This document shows, in pieces, positions 17,119 through 26,831 of a stretch of 61,162 bases of DNA; the stretch's first letter is position 1, and each line of letters starts with the position of its first letter. The stretch is from Noviherbaspirillum sp. Root189 (GTDB lineage Bacteria > Pseudomonadota > Gammaproteobacteria > Burkholderiales > Burkholderiaceae_D), in NCBI RefSeq assembly GCF_001428545.1, contig NZ_LMHZ01000026.1, positions 1 through 61,162 of the forward strand, given 5' to 3'. The position numbers and the translations under genes are program-made. The notes beneath the pieces were generated by a model. It saw only the letters and a program-made list of their open reading frames with translations. It made no database searches and was not told where the DNA came from.

Positions 17119-18747
17119 TTGAAAGAATTAACAGGATATCAACTGGGCGCGGTAGCTTGCGGGGTAGTGTCCATTCTGATTGCCATGAGTGCGCTCGTAG
17201 GCTGGGGTTTCGGTATTCCTTGGTTATTTCGCCTTCCAGACAGCCCGCCCATGTTTCCCGCCACTGCTGTGGCCTTCCTTTTGGGCAGCACGTCTCTTCT
17301 CTTGCAGATCCGGGAGCAGAGCAGGTATTCAGGAGCAAGCATTCTTCTAGCCCTGACAGTTATCGGCATCGGGTTAGTCAGTAGTTTGCTAAGAGCATTA
17401 GATTGGGCACCTGGACCATTAACGCTTGCCGTATTCAGGGAAACTACATATGCGAGCGTACCGGGATCCGTAACCTCGGTCATGTTCATCACCCTGGGAA
17501 CAAGCCTAGGCTTGATGCACGCGCGCCGGACCATCAGTTTGGCCCAGATCGTTGCGGTCGCAACACTGATGTTTTCAATGCTCGTTATTGCGGCTTATCT
17601 TTCACGAGGATCCTTCCTGCACGAGTTCCTGCCGGGTAGAGGTGGTATCGCCGCGCGTACAGCGCTTGCCTTCCTCATGCTAGCTGCGGGAATACTTTCC
17701 CTCCGACCGAATGACGGGCTTGTGGCAGCACTTACACATTCGGCTACTGGACGGCCCACAGTGCGTGAGCTGCTGCTGCCAGCCGTAGTAGCGCCAATTC
17801 TGTTAGGCGTACTACTGAGTACCGCCATCCGTGTAACTGATTTCAATTTTGAAGACACTGCGCTGATCTGGCTCATCGTTTGGGGCTTGATCACGGTGCT
17901 TGTCATCGTGGTATGGCGGTTTGCCTACAGACTTCGGGAGGAAGAATTCAGACGAAGCCTTGCCGAAAAGGAGAGGAACGAAGCAATGGAAGCGTTACGG
18001 GCCACCGATGAACGCAAAACTGTGTTTTTGGCCACGCTTGCGCACGAGTTGAAGAACCCGCTCGCGGCGATCGGTACTGGTGCAGATCTCCTGGCGATGG
18101 CGCAAGCATCCAGTCCGGATCAAGTGCGACGCACCGGCCAGTTGATTTCGCGCCAAGTGAACCATATGGCTCACCTAGTGGATGATTTGATGGACATATC
18201 GCGAGTGGTAGCCGGCATCATCGTCCTCAACAAGCAGAAGCTGGATATGAAGCGGTTGATCGCCGAAGCGCTCGAGCAAGTCCATCCGCTGCTGGAGTCG
18301 AAAGGTCACCGGCTGCGTACTGAGCTTTCAACTAAAGAGGTGCAAGTGGAAGGAGACCACAACAGGTTGCTTCAAGTGTTCGCCAATTTGCTAAGCAACT
18401 CCGCCAAGTACACGCCTGACGGAGGTAATCTGTTCCTTCAAATGGTGGTAACCGGCAGCGAGTTAGTAATTAACGTGCAAGACGATGGTATCGGAATTGC
18501 TCCTGATCTATTGCCCAACGTGTTCGATCTTTTTAGGCAAGCGGAGCGAAAGTCGGACCGTTCCCAAGGTGGATTAGGCTTAGGGTTGGCGTTGGTGAAA
18601 AGTCTGGTCGAGCTGCATGGTGGCAAAGTAGCAGCGCATAGCGATGGGCTCGGAAAAGGAAGTGTATTTACTGTAGTTTTGCCTAAAATGGTCGACTCGT
18701 CGCAGGCGAAGGGCTCACGTCACAGAAATTTGGAGCTGGATGGCTGA
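17119..18747 (+). CDS. Membrane sensor histidine kinase
   Basis: A 542-residue kinase. The first ~270 residues hold seven or eight hydrophobic segments. After a linker come the HisKA box FLATLAHELKNPLAAI (phospho-acceptor His near 310) and a HATPase domain with DDGIGIAPDL and GGLGLGLALVKSL. There is no receiver domain and no adjacent response regulator, so its partner is elsewhere or lost. TTG 17119 is preceded by GAGGAGGG. The catalytic part closely resembles that of the hybrid kinase at 32012-33571. Confidence 0.9.
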   Translation: MKELTGYQLGAVACGVVSILIAMSALVGWGFGIPWLFRLPDSPPMFPATAVAFLLGSTSLLLQIREQSRYSGASILLALTVIGIGLVSSLLRALDWAPGPLTLAVFRETTYASVPGSVTSVMFITLGTSLGLMHARRTISLAQIVAVATLMFSMLVIAAYLSRGSFLHEFLPGRGGIAARTALAFLMLAAGILSLRPNDGLVAALTHSATGRPTVRELLLPAVVAPILLGVLLSTAIRVTDFNFEDTALIWLIVWGLITVLVIVVWRFAYRLREEEFRRSLAEKERNEAMEALRATDERKTVFLATLAHELKNPLAAIGTGADLLAMAQASSPDQVRRTGQLISRQVNHMAHLVDDLMDISRVVAGIIVLNKQKLDMKRLIAEALEQVHPLLESKGHRLRTELSTKEVQVEGDHNRLLQVFANLLSNSAKYTPDGGNLFLQMVVTGSELVINVQDDGIGIAPDLLPNVFDLFRQAERKSDRSQGGLGLGLALVKSLVELHGGKVAAHSDGLGKGSVFTVVLPKMVDSSQAKGSRHRNLELDG

Positions 18748-19095
18748 TAAAAAGGTCATCCGTGGTCAAGTTTAGGAATAGTAGACAAAAACGGAAGAGT
18801 GGTTGCCATAACCGTTCTCGAACTCTCTTGTTTTTATCAAACCTGGCTCCGCATTCCGAAGGACCGCTTAGGGAAGTTCTCTGCAGTTCGGAGTGGCAAG
18901 GATTCATGGCGGCAATGTAATTCAAAGCCGCCATTGTCCTTAATTGGCAATGAGGCGCATGCCGGTCAGAGGTGGCCCTGAGTTCGGTACGATCGTAAGT
19001 CGGGATTGTCCTCTAAAGTTTCACGGAGAAGTGCGGGAAACCTTTCCGTCGTGGGCCAGGCTTCATGCTTTCCCCAGTAAACCCGGCGAACAACT
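18748..19095. other. Non-coding stretch after the kinase
   Basis: About 350 bases with only short unrecognised frames. It ends where homology to the reductase gene begins, at 19096. Confidence 0.5.
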
Positions 19096-19246
19096 TGTCG
19101 TTGCATGGCGAGGATGGCGTGTTGCAGCGCGTCGGCTTGCGTACCGATACTGGCATGCTGGATATTGGCTGCGACGCCTTTCTACCATTTTTTGGATTGA
19201 TCATGAAGATCAATCCAATCGCTGCGTTCGGGCTGGACTTGCCAGT
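19096..19246 (+). pseudogene. Remnant of the ferredoxin-NADP reductase gene
   Basis: These 151 bases align with 12130-12280 inside the intact reductase gene (shared TGTCGTTGCATGGCGAGGA; translated [34 protein letters not shown] in frame). Homology then jumps to the last codons of the [2Fe-2S] ferredoxin (GCCAGTGTA, 12805 onward), so ~525 bases were deleted between them. It cannot encode a working enzyme. It shows that the reductase-ferredoxin end of the dehalogenase cluster was once duplicated. Confidence 0.88.
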
Positions 19247-19249
19247 GTA

Positions 19250-19585
19250 ATGACGGACGGAATGCCAACCGGGATAGCAGGCTGACTGCGTTCGATTGCG
19301 TGAATCTGGGACATGGCGTTCTGCAATACCTTGTCCGAGATAGCGCGGTCTCCAATGACCCACGCTCGGCAGCATCAAGCCAAAGTGCTGTGCTAAAGTT
19401 GTTTAGGCGACACCACGCTGGTTAAATGCCAGGTATGCGATTACGCATGTCCCGGACATATCGTTGAAGTTAAAAAGAAGCCCGGAAACGCAACATTTGG
19501 CGATTCCGGGCTAAGCCACCCTTTTAAGGCAGGAGACGACATCATTATCGCTACTAGCGAACGCAAGTAGGGTGTTTGGTGAGGA
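19250..19585 (+). repeat. Right copy of duplicated post-ferredoxin sequence
   Basis: Direct repeat of 12818-13083 with scattered substitutions and a ~60-base segment absent from the left copy. It includes the matching hairpin (AGCCCGGAA/TTCCGGGCT, 19479-19512) with stem changes that keep pairing, so the terminator was maintained after duplication. Confidence 0.85.
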
Positions 19586-19642
19586 ATGTTGAATATTTGG
19601 CGCAAAGGTACAAGTGAGCCAGGCGCCACTGTTTATCACTGT

Positions 19643-19830
19643 TTATGATTCCTGCAGTTTGGCCAATACCGCATTAGCCAAATGCGGTGCGGCACGATAA
19701 CATCGCTTGCCGCCGCGCGTTGCCTCGTACATCGCCTGATCAGCGGTGACCAGCAGCTTGTCGGCATCAGGGTAATCAAAGTTGAGTTCGGCGACGTTGA
19801 TGCGCAGCCCAGGCGCTCCCGTGGGGAGCT
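19643..19830 (-). pseudogene. C-terminal fragment of a GGDEF (diguanylate cyclase) domain
   Basis: On the minus strand a frame reads LRINVAELNFDYPDADKL, then LVTADQAMYEATRGGKRCYR, then PHLANAVLAKLQES and a stop. This is the typical end of a GGDEF domain (D-x-AMY-x-A-x-x-x-GKN-like). The GGDEF motif and everything upstream are missing, and no start is available, so it is a dead fragment. It lies directly beside the right copy of the duplication, which may have cut it. Confidence 0.7.
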
Positions 19831-19960
19831 GCTCAGCTCAGCCTTGTTAAATACATTGGATATCTTTGCAAGCAAGACCCTGATTCCAGCGAGCACTGTC
19901 CACGCAAGATGGAACGACTTTCGCTATCATTGAAAGCCGCACATTCCCGTTAAGGCATTC

Positions 19961-20701
19961 ATGCTGCTCGCACTTATTTTCGTTGCCGGTTTATGGGCCG
20001 GTCTGCAAAATGCGCTCGCCGGCGGCGGTTCGTTCATCACTTTGCCGGCGCTGATTATGTCGGGCATGTCGCCGCTGGCGGCCAATATCACGTCGACCGT
20101 GGCCCTGTTTCCGGGGCAGATCACCTCCGGTCTGGCGGGACGCAAGCTTGTCACGGGTGCCGGTCAGCTTCCATTCCGGGCATTATTCGTCGTCAGTATT
20201 TTAGGTGGCATAGTAGGCGGGGTGTTACTGCTGAACACGCCGTCTTCCGTATTTGCCCGTCTTGTGCCGTGGCTGGTGCTGTTTGCCACGACGGTATTCG
20301 CTTGGGGTTCATTCTTTCGAAAGACTGGCGATGCAGGTATGCATATTGGCCCGATCAGCACCGCTTTTGCGCAATTCATGATCGCGATCTATGGCGGTTA
20401 TTTCGGCGGCGGGATCGGTTTTCTGATGCTGGCGGCGTTGACCATGGCCGGCCTGCCGACGCGCAATGCAGGCGCGACCAAAAATGTGCTGGCCGCCGTG
20501 ATGAACGCGTCCGCGGTCGTGCTGTTTCTGACGTCGCCAGAGCTTCACTGGCGTGAGGCAATTATTCTTGGCGCGGGTGCGATGGCCGGTGGTCTGATTG
20601 GATCGTGGGCATTGCATCGAGTGAATGAAAAAGCCCTTCGCATCGCCATTGTATGCATCGGTATAGCGCTGACTATCGGGCTGTTTATCCGGCCCTTCTA
20701 A
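19961..20701 (+). CDS. TauE/SafE-family anion exporter
   Basis: A 246-residue inner-membrane protein with about eight hydrophobic segments and the paired family motifs GLQNALAGGGSFITLPAL and YGGYFGGGIGFLMLAAL. Members export sulfite, sulfoacetate or other small organic acids. No sulfur genes flank it, so the substrate is open. It stands between fragments of two signalling genes on the other strand, suggesting a rearranged area. Confidence 0.9.
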   Translation: MLLALIFVAGLWAGLQNALAGGGSFITLPALIMSGMSPLAANITSTVALFPGQITSGLAGRKLVTGAGQLPFRALFVVSILGGIVGGVLLLNTPSSVFARLVPWLVLFATTVFAWGSFFRKTGDAGMHIGPISTAFAQFMIAIYGGYFGGGIGFLMLAALTMAGLPTRNAGATKNVLAAVMNASAVVLFLTSPELHWREAIILGAGAMAGGLIGSWALHRVNEKALRIAIVCIGIALTIGLFIRPF

Positions 20702-21020
20702 TCGATCACACAAAAACCTTCGTCAATCGATTCAAACGGCGACCGGCAACGCTTTTCGTTGCGCCGCAATGGTGGCTCCGCCGTCTTGTGATCATGCACG
20801 TCCGTCGATGTGCCAAACCATCGCACGATATTTCCGGTATGGGAGGCATGATAGGGTCGTCGCGTAACAAAAACCACCGACACGCCTGAGGCGGAGTCGG
20901 GCATTAGGCGAAAGTAAAGCTCGTTGTCGTGCAATTTGTGTTCTGCTTCGACATCTCTCGTCGCATCGAGGAAATAAATCGAGGTACCAGGACCGGATGG
21001 ATAGACATGTGCCTCATATC
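20698..21020 (-). pseudogene. Fragment of a PAS-domain sensor gene
   Basis: On the minus strand a frame reads SGPGTSIYFLDATRDVEAEH, then GNIVRWFGTSTDVHDHK, then LRRNEKRCRSPFESIDEGFCV before a stop. This is the end of one PAS domain and the whole core of another, as in multi-PAS hybrid kinases. No kinase part follows, and the 5' side has stops in this frame just beyond 21020. It is a truncated remnant. Confidence 0.68.
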
Positions 21021-21029
21021 ACTATTTAT

Positions 21030-21306
21030 GGTCTGGATAAAATGAAGTAATGCTGCCACTTGCCTGATTTTCTGCTGCGCTGTGGTATAGCTTTTCAAAC
21101 TTGTTACCAGCAAAACGAGGATACATAGTTCACAGGCTTTTACGAGCAGATCGTTACAAGTATGTCCGAGAATTTTTTCGAATGTTGATACACATAAGCG
21201 GTTTCCCAATCTGCCTTTAACGCAAAGAAATTCTTAGTGAAGCTTTCAAGAATTTCCACTGCGCCACTATGAATACGTTAATAGCTTCAAGCTTGGGACA
21301 CAAGTT
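21030..21306. other. Non-coding, A+T-richer stretch
   Basis: No gene or motif recognised between the PAS fragment and the repeat copy at 21307. Confidence 0.45.
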
Positions 21307-21446
21307 ATACCAATCCCAACCCATAACGCACCATGACATCGCGTCTTTTTCTGCCTGCCGGCGTTGCACTCGTCGTCAATAGCCCGCTATTGACTCCTCC
21401 TGCGCCTTGCCAGTCAAAAAAATCCATCGATCTCAGGGATTGGTAT
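21307..21446 (+). repeat. MITE-like repeat, copy with shortened right end
   Basis: A 140-bp copy. It begins ATACCAATCCCAACCCATAACG and ends GGGATTGGTAT, an inverted match of the start. It contains the central perfect hairpin GTCAATAG-CCCG-CTATTGAC (21375-21394). Compared with 39883-40054 it lacks about 20 bases before the right terminus and a short left-central segment. It encodes no transposase. Confidence 0.8.
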
Positions 21447-21881
21447 TACTCGTCCTTGTGGCTGTTACCGGTGGATGGGCACAGTGTAAACCCACTGCAT
21501 TAATCATTAGTATGTCTAGGCAGTAGAGGATGCCAATTTTGTAAGACTCATGAACTTCACTTTGTTTTCTGTAGTCCACTCTCTGTTGTTGTCTGTTTTG
21601 ACAGTATGGCGTGCGGCAATGGTTCAAAGTGGTTTGACGTGGTCTGTGGCAACAGTCTATTACTGCTGCCCTCATCCATCTATGTGCCGGAGCAATGTGT
21701 AACTCGATTGCCATGGAAGAGGATGCGATGCTTACCGCGTCATCAAACTTGAAACTGCGGCTAGGACGAGACAGCGTGCAAGCGACTGTCACCTTCCTCT
21801 TCATGACCGCATGCTACCCGGTACTTACCCGGTAATGCGTCTGTGCAGCTTGGCGAGTGAACCAATTGTAGGAACAAAATA
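21447..21881. other. Non-coding gap upstream of the WD40 gene
   Basis: About 435 bases without a convincing gene. AGGA at 21870-21873 is the only plausible ribosome site, serving the start at 21882. Confidence 0.45.
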
Positions 21882-23762
21882 TTGCGAATGATGCTTGTAG
21901 ATAGGCTCCTGACAGTAATTTGGACCACACTGCGCGTTGTGTTCAGCCTTCTATGCCTGATAACAACGACAGGCACCAGCGTTGCGGCACGGGATCTGAG
22001 CGAAGCACCCGTGCTAACGCTCGATCCTGGTACACACACCGCGGCGATACGCCAGATTGCCGTGGACTCGGCCGAACAAATACTGGTCACCGCGTCCGAT
22101 GACAAGACGGCGCGCGTGTGGAATATTGCCAGCGGTCGACTATTGCACACACTGCACCTCCCAGTCGGTCCCGAAAACATAGGCAGACTTTACGCGGCGG
22201 CAATTTCGCCACAGGGCCGGCTCGCGCTGGCGGGCACCACCGCGAGCCAGAACGGCACCCATCGGATATACCTTTATGATCTGACCAGCATGTCGTTCCT
22301 TAAATCAGTGAACGCACGTGGTGGCGATATCAAATCCCTGCAATGGTCGCCTGACGGCATGCTGCTGGCAGCCGCTTATGCGGGTGCTTCTGCCTTCCGT
22401 GTGTTCGATGACGAAGGCGAACTCGTGCATGAGGAGCGATTACCTGCGGATGCATGGAGTATCACCCTGTCACGCAACGGGTTGCTGGCGCTCCCGGTAT
22501 CGGATGGCACGGTGCGGGTGTACGGCATTGCCGGCGAAGTTCACTTGCTGGCCACGCTGCGCGGCGCGCTGCCGGACCCGCGTGGCGTGCAGTTTTCGCC
22601 GGAAGGCGACCTGCTTGCGGTTGGCTATCTATCGCGAAAGTCGGCGCGCGAAGTGCAGGTCGATGTGTTCGATGTGGCGACGCAAGAGTTGGCGAAATCA
22701 TTTGTATTCGACGACATCACCCACGGCAATTTACGCAACGTCGCGTGGCAGCGCGATGGTGGCGCCTTGTACGCCGCGGGATCAGGTTATCGCGGCACCA
22801 ACGATTTCATCGTCAAACGCATCAGCTGGCCACAAGGCGAGGTTAGCGAGACCCGCGCCGCGACCAACTCAATTACGGACTTGCTGCCGTTATCGGATAA
22901 CCGTGTGCTGTTTTCAACAGTGGAACCGGCGTGGGGAGTTCTGCGCGGACCAGAGGCAAAGACCATGGTAGCGCCAAAAAATGCACAGTTCTATGAGGCA
23001 GGTCTGCTGACGGTGAGCGACGATGCAAAGACCGTTGCCTGGCGTTTTGCACCGGGTGAGCAGCGCTATTCTTTTTCGGTCAATAGTCGCGATATACGCC
23101 GCGGAGAACGTGAGGCTACAAGGCAGGCAAAGACTGTTAGCAAACGTATTCCCGTCAGCACGTGGGAAAACAGTTACGACGTAACGATCGCGGGCCGTCC
23201 GGTCCCGATGGCACCCACAGAAATTTCTCGTGCCATCGCCGTGCTGCCAGACGAATCTGCGGTGCTGTTGGCAACGAGCCGTACATTGCGGCGCATCGAG
23301 CCTGACGGCCGGGAGCGTTGGCGGATCCCGCTTGCGACTGAAGCACGGGCAGTCAACGTGAGTGCTGATGGCCGTGTACTGGTTGTCGCGATGGCGGACG
23401 GTACGCTGCGTTGGCGCCGGACACAAGATGGGACGATACTGATGTCGCTATTCGTCATCCGTGACGGACGCTGGGTTTTGTGGAATGAAGACGGCTACTT
23501 TGATGCAGCCAAAGGCGCTGATGAACTGATTGGACTGACCATTAATCGGGCCGGAGGCGAGCAAGCCGATTATTACCCGATGTCCCGCTACCGCGAAAAA
23601 TATTATCGACCGGCACTGCTCGGGCGCGTACTGGCACTGCGACAACGCGAAAGCCCTAGCCAGCAAGTCCCGATCGTCGCAGTCCGTTTTCCGTCAACCA
23701 CAGCGTGGTCGAACGTACCGATGGAATCGCCGGAAAAGGCGTCGCGAACAATACCGCATTGA
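21882..23762 (+). CDS. Secreted WD40-repeat protein, probably C-terminally truncated
   Basis: 626 residues with a signal peptide (LLCLITTTGTSVAARDL) and a beta-propeller of WD40-like repeats (VTASDDKTARVWNIASG; IKSLQWSPDGMLLAAAYA; GVQFSPEGDLLAVGYL). The C-terminal part (WVLWNEDGYFDAAKGADELIG…ADYYPMSRYREKYYRPALL) is, as I recall, the linker that in related proteins leads into a caspase-like peptidase domain. Here the protein stops ~60 residues later. The final ~25 residues are uncertain because another frame (SPFSVNHSVVERTDGIAGKG) stays open to 23776. TTG 21882 suits the AGGA site; ATG 21888 is possible. Confidence 0.75.
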   Translation: MRMMLVDRLLTVIWTTLRVVFSLLCLITTTGTSVAARDLSEAPVLTLDPGTHTAAIRQIAVDSAEQILVTASDDKTARVWNIASGRLLHTLHLPVGPENIGRLYAAAISPQGRLALAGTTASQNGTHRIYLYDLTSMSFLKSVNARGGDIKSLQWSPDGMLLAAAYAGASAFRVFDDEGELVHEERLPADAWSITLSRNGLLALPVSDGTVRVYGIAGEVHLLATLRGALPDPRGVQFSPEGDLLAVGYLSRKSAREVQVDVFDVATQELAKSFVFDDITHGNLRNVAWQRDGGALYAAGSGYRGTNDFIVKRISWPQGEVSETRAATNSITDLLPLSDNRVLFSTVEPAWGVLRGPEAKTMVAPKNAQFYEAGLLTVSDDAKTVAWRFAPGEQRYSFSVNSRDIRRGEREATRQAKTVSKRIPVSTWENSYDVTIAGRPVPMAPTEISRAIAVLPDESAVLLATSRTLRRIEPDGRERWRIPLATEARAVNVSADGRVLVVAMADGTLRWRRTQDGTILMSLFVIRDGRWVLWNEDGYFDAAKGADELIGLTINRAGGEQADYYPMSRYREKYYRPALLGRVLALRQRESPSQQVPIVAVRFPSTTAWSNVPMESPEKASRTIPH

Positions 23763-23821
23763 GTCCTGAAGACTGAGCAACAAAGCCAAACCCCGCAACA
23801 AGCAACAAAGGAACTGCGATC

Positions 23822-25879
23822 ATGAACATGAAAACCGAAATTTCCCGCTGTATCAAGCCTGCTGCCTACGTGTTGATTGTTGCCTTAACGGCGTGCGGCG
23901 GTGGAGGGGGCGACGATTCCGCGACATCGGCAAATGTGCCGGCGGCAACCACTGGCGCAAATCCCGCGCCGACCAACGGGACGGGAACGACTGCACAGGG
24001 GGCACCGGCAGCGCCGGGGACGACGCAAACCTTGCCCTGCTTTGGTTACATCACTACCGGCTTCGTGGGCGATATCAATGCGGTATATCCCGATGGTTGG
24101 GGCGGTGTTCCGCAGAGTGAATTTAATTTCTGTAATGGCACTCAGGGCGGCGGCGGCGTGGGTGGAGGCGTTGGCGGCGCTGGAAGCGGCGGCGATGGTG
24201 GTTCAGGTGGTTCAGGTGGCTCAGGCGGGGGTGACGGCGGTTCCGGAGGCGGCGAAGGTGGCGCGGGCGCGGGTGGTGGCGAAGGCAAGGTCATCAACGC
24301 ACTTCTGACGGTAACCCGCCTGTCCGACGGTGCAGTGTTGGGCTCCGCATTGACCGACGGGGCTCGGGGCTTGGTTACCATTCGTCCGCGTGCATCGGAC
24401 GGACCGGTGCTGCTGACGCTGACTGGACGTGCGGGCGCGCAATATTATGATGAAGGCGCCGCCCGGATGCTTGATTTTGGACCTGGGCAGGTGTTGCACG
24501 CACTGGTGGACCGGTTTGACGAAAATATCGGTGTGTCGCCTCTGACCGAGTCGGCATATCGCTACGCGCTGAACAATTTCAAGTCGTCCACCGGGTCGGT
24601 CGCATCGGGCGGGACTGCGCTGTTGCCGCGCGGAGACCTGACGGGTCTGACCGCAGAGCAGGTGCGGGCGGCCAATGAAGCAGTGCGCACGGCGGTCAAT
24701 GCGACGCTCGAGCCAAAGCTGCAACTGGTCTCGGTAAAAAGCCTGCCTACGCCGGTTGACAACAGCAGTGCCGACAATGCGCTGCCGGCCAATCGTTACG
24801 GGGTCGCGGCGACGGTGCTCGGCGGGCTGGCCAAGGCAGCAGCCAAACGACGGCCGGCCGCGACACCCGCCGCGACACCCCCTGCACTCGGTATCACCGA
24901 GCAGCTTGCACGGGACCTGACGGATGGCAAGGTGGATGGCGCCGCGCTCGACAAGACGGAAGCCGCGCCGGTGGAGGCGGCTTACTACGATGCCAAGACC
25001 TTGCCGAATTCGCTCAGGAAGGGTGCCTCGGCAATGTCGGACCGGTTCGGCAAGGGTACGACGAATACAATAACTGCACCGGTTACCACTGTGAACGAAT
25101 CCGACTTCGTCGGACAGTGGTCCGCAACGGTTGTTACCGGCGATAATCTGAATGCTCCTGATGCCGCAGTAGGCAGCCTGGTTATGACGGTGGATGCAAC
25201 CGGCACGGTGACTGGTTCCCTGAGTGGCGCGGCCACAACGGGCGGTCCGGCGACGGTAAGTGGTACGGCCAGAGACGATGGGACGATTGCATTGAGTTCG
25301 CCGGCGGCCGGACTGACGATGACAGGCGCGATTCAGTCGAATGGAACCTTCATCGGAACATGGAGAGGTAACCGTGGTAATCGCGGCGTCTGGGCAGGCA
25401 CGAGAACCGTGGACCCTGTTACACCGGGGTCGACGGATGTACCCGTACCCGCCGCACCTAGCCCGGTTACACCGCCAGGTGCAACGCCACCCGTGACTAC
25501 ACCGCCTGTAGCGACACCGCCGGCAAGTACCCCGGGAACTACACCCGCTACAGCGACGGCAGAACCTGCCGGTACACCTGCCACAGCGACGACGGAACCC
25601 GTAGCTACGCCTGCCACCGCAACGACGGAGCCTGCAGCTACACCTACAACAGCAGCAACAGAACCAACAGAACCAGTAGCTACACCTACAACAACTACAG
25701 CAGCCATCGAGCCAGGATCGACTCCATTGCCTGCTCCGGCATCGCCATCTGCGAGCGGGCCAACGATTGCCGCCGTTGTCCCCGGTTCGGATGAAACCCT
25801 TGCCCAAGATCGTGAAATGGAGTCCGCAAGTGCTGTTGCGCAAACTCCTCCAGAGAATCGCATGGCTACGCCTGCATGA
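23822..25879 (+). CDS. Large lipoprotein with Gly-rich and Pro/Thr-rich tracts
   Basis: 685 residues. The N-terminus ends in the lipobox LTACG, so it is a lipid-anchored envelope protein. A Gly/Ser tract (~residues 110-155) is followed by a folded region of ~350 residues containing FVGQWSATVVTGDN and a beta-rich repeat-like section. The C-terminal ~140 residues are Thr/Pro/Ala/Glu repeats (TPATATAEP, TPATATTEPV and variants), likely a flexible stalk. I recognise no catalytic domain. It follows the WD40 gene by 59 bp with AAAGGA before ATG 23822 and is probably co-transcribed. Confidence 0.75.
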   Translation: MNMKTEISRCIKPAAYVLIVALTACGGGGGDDSATSANVPAATTGANPAPTNGTGTTAQGAPAAPGTTQTLPCFGYITTGFVGDINAVYPDGWGGVPQSEFNFCNGTQGGGGVGGGVGGAGSGGDGGSGGSGGSGGGDGGSGGGEGGAGAGGGEGKVINALLTVTRLSDGAVLGSALTDGARGLVTIRPRASDGPVLLTLTGRAGAQYYDEGAARMLDFGPGQVLHALVDRFDENIGVSPLTESAYRYALNNFKSSTGSVASGGTALLPRGDLTGLTAEQVRAANEAVRTAVNATLEPKLQLVSVKSLPTPVDNSSADNALPANRYGVAATVLGGLAKAAAKRRPAATPAATPPALGITEQLARDLTDGKVDGAALDKTEAAPVEAAYYDAKTLPNSLRKGASAMSDRFGKGTTNTITAPVTTVNESDFVGQWSATVVTGDNLNAPDAAVGSLVMTVDATGTVTGSLSGAATTGGPATVSGTARDDGTIALSSPAAGLTMTGAIQSNGTFIGTWRGNRGNRGVWAGTRTVDPVTPGSTDVPVPAAPSPVTPPGATPPVTTPPVATPPASTPGTTPATATAEPAGTPATATTEPVATPATATTEPAATPTTAATEPTEPVATPTTTTAAIEPGSTPLPAPASPSASGPTIAAVVPGSDETLAQDREMESASAVAQTPPENRMATPA

Positions 25880-26111
25880 GTTCGCTGGGCGTGGCACAGG
25901 CAGCGCCACCTGCAAGCATGTATCTGCACGGCTCCTTCCACTATGAGAGGAGGGAGTCGGCGATCAGGCGTCAAAATCTGCGCCGCTCTGGGTCTTTACG
26001 GCGCAAAACGACTATCGTACCTAACCGTCACAGTCGGCACATTAAATGTTTCCGTATTTCCTCCGCCTAGCGGAGAGCAGCGATCGTTTCGCCGGCACTG
26101 TGGTCGACAAT

Positions 26112-26831
26112 TTACGCTGTGCCAAGCAAGTGGTCGACTTGTTCGCGAACGATGCCATAGCATTCGCAAGCCAGCTCTTCCAGGCCTTGGCGGTTCAGAA
26201 TAGACATCCGTCCACGGCTGTAACGGATAAGCCCTGCCTGCTGGAAGGCGCTGGCAACCAGGCTGACGCTGGGACGATGCACACCCAACATGTCAGCAAT
26301 GAATTCCTGCGTCAGATAGAAGTGATCTCCTTCCACCCGGTCGTGCGTCATGAGTATCCATCGCGCAAAGCGTTCTTCAATCGTATGAAGACGATTGCAT
26401 GCGACTGATTGAGACACCAGACTGAGATACACCAGCATGTAGCGTTGTGCAACACGGCGCAAAGGCGTATCGCCAGCCGTGGCCTCCTTGAAATCGTTGA
26501 CGGTCATCCTCAAGGTATTGCCATCGACCTGGCATACGGCTGTCTCCGTAGAGAGTTCGCCGCCAGCCAGCACTTCAATACCGATAAAGCCTTCGTTGCC
26601 TACGGTGCCAACTTCTACGGCTGAGCCGTTGAGCATGTAAGCCAATATAGAGAGTACGCAGGTACAGGGGAAATAAACATACTGCGGCGGTTGGTTTCTC
26701 TCGAAAAGCACCTGTTTGATTTTCAATGGGACGGTATGCAAGCGAGGTGCGATCGCACCGTATTGTTCGTCGGTCAGCGTCGCCAGCAGCAGATTGCGGC
26801 ATCGCGGTTCGGATGCGGATGAAGAGTACAT
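26112..26831 (-). CDS. Crp/Fnr-family transcriptional regulator
   Basis: A 239-residue regulator with an N-terminal cyclic-nucleotide-binding-like beta-roll and a C-terminal winged helix (LTQEFIADMLGVHRPSVSLVASAFQQAGLIRYSRGRMSI). It lacks the N-terminal cysteine cluster of oxygen-sensing Fnr. The GTVGNEGFIGIEVLAGG segment is typical of an uncharacterised Crp-like group common in soil Proteobacteria. It is convergent with the lipoprotein gene; its target is not evident. Confidence 0.88.
   Translation of the reverse strand: MYSSSASEPRCRNLLLATLTDEQYGAIAPRLHTVPLKIKQVLFERNQPPQYVYFPCTCVLSILAYMLNGSAVEVGTVGNEGFIGIEVLAGGELSTETAVCQVDGNTLRMTVNDFKEATAGDTPLRRVAQRYMLVYLSLVSQSVACNRLHTIEERFARWILMTHDRVEGDHFYLTQEFIADMLGVHRPSVSLVASAFQQAGLIRYSRGRMSILNRQGLEELACECYGIVREQVDHLLGTA

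Noticed and set aside
24221-25915. Long minus-strand open frame (564 codons) over the lipoprotein gene
   Set aside because: It is antisense to the Gly- and Thr/Pro-rich repeats, its product is Arg/Cys-rich low complexity, and the plus strand has a signal peptide, lipobox and ribosome site.
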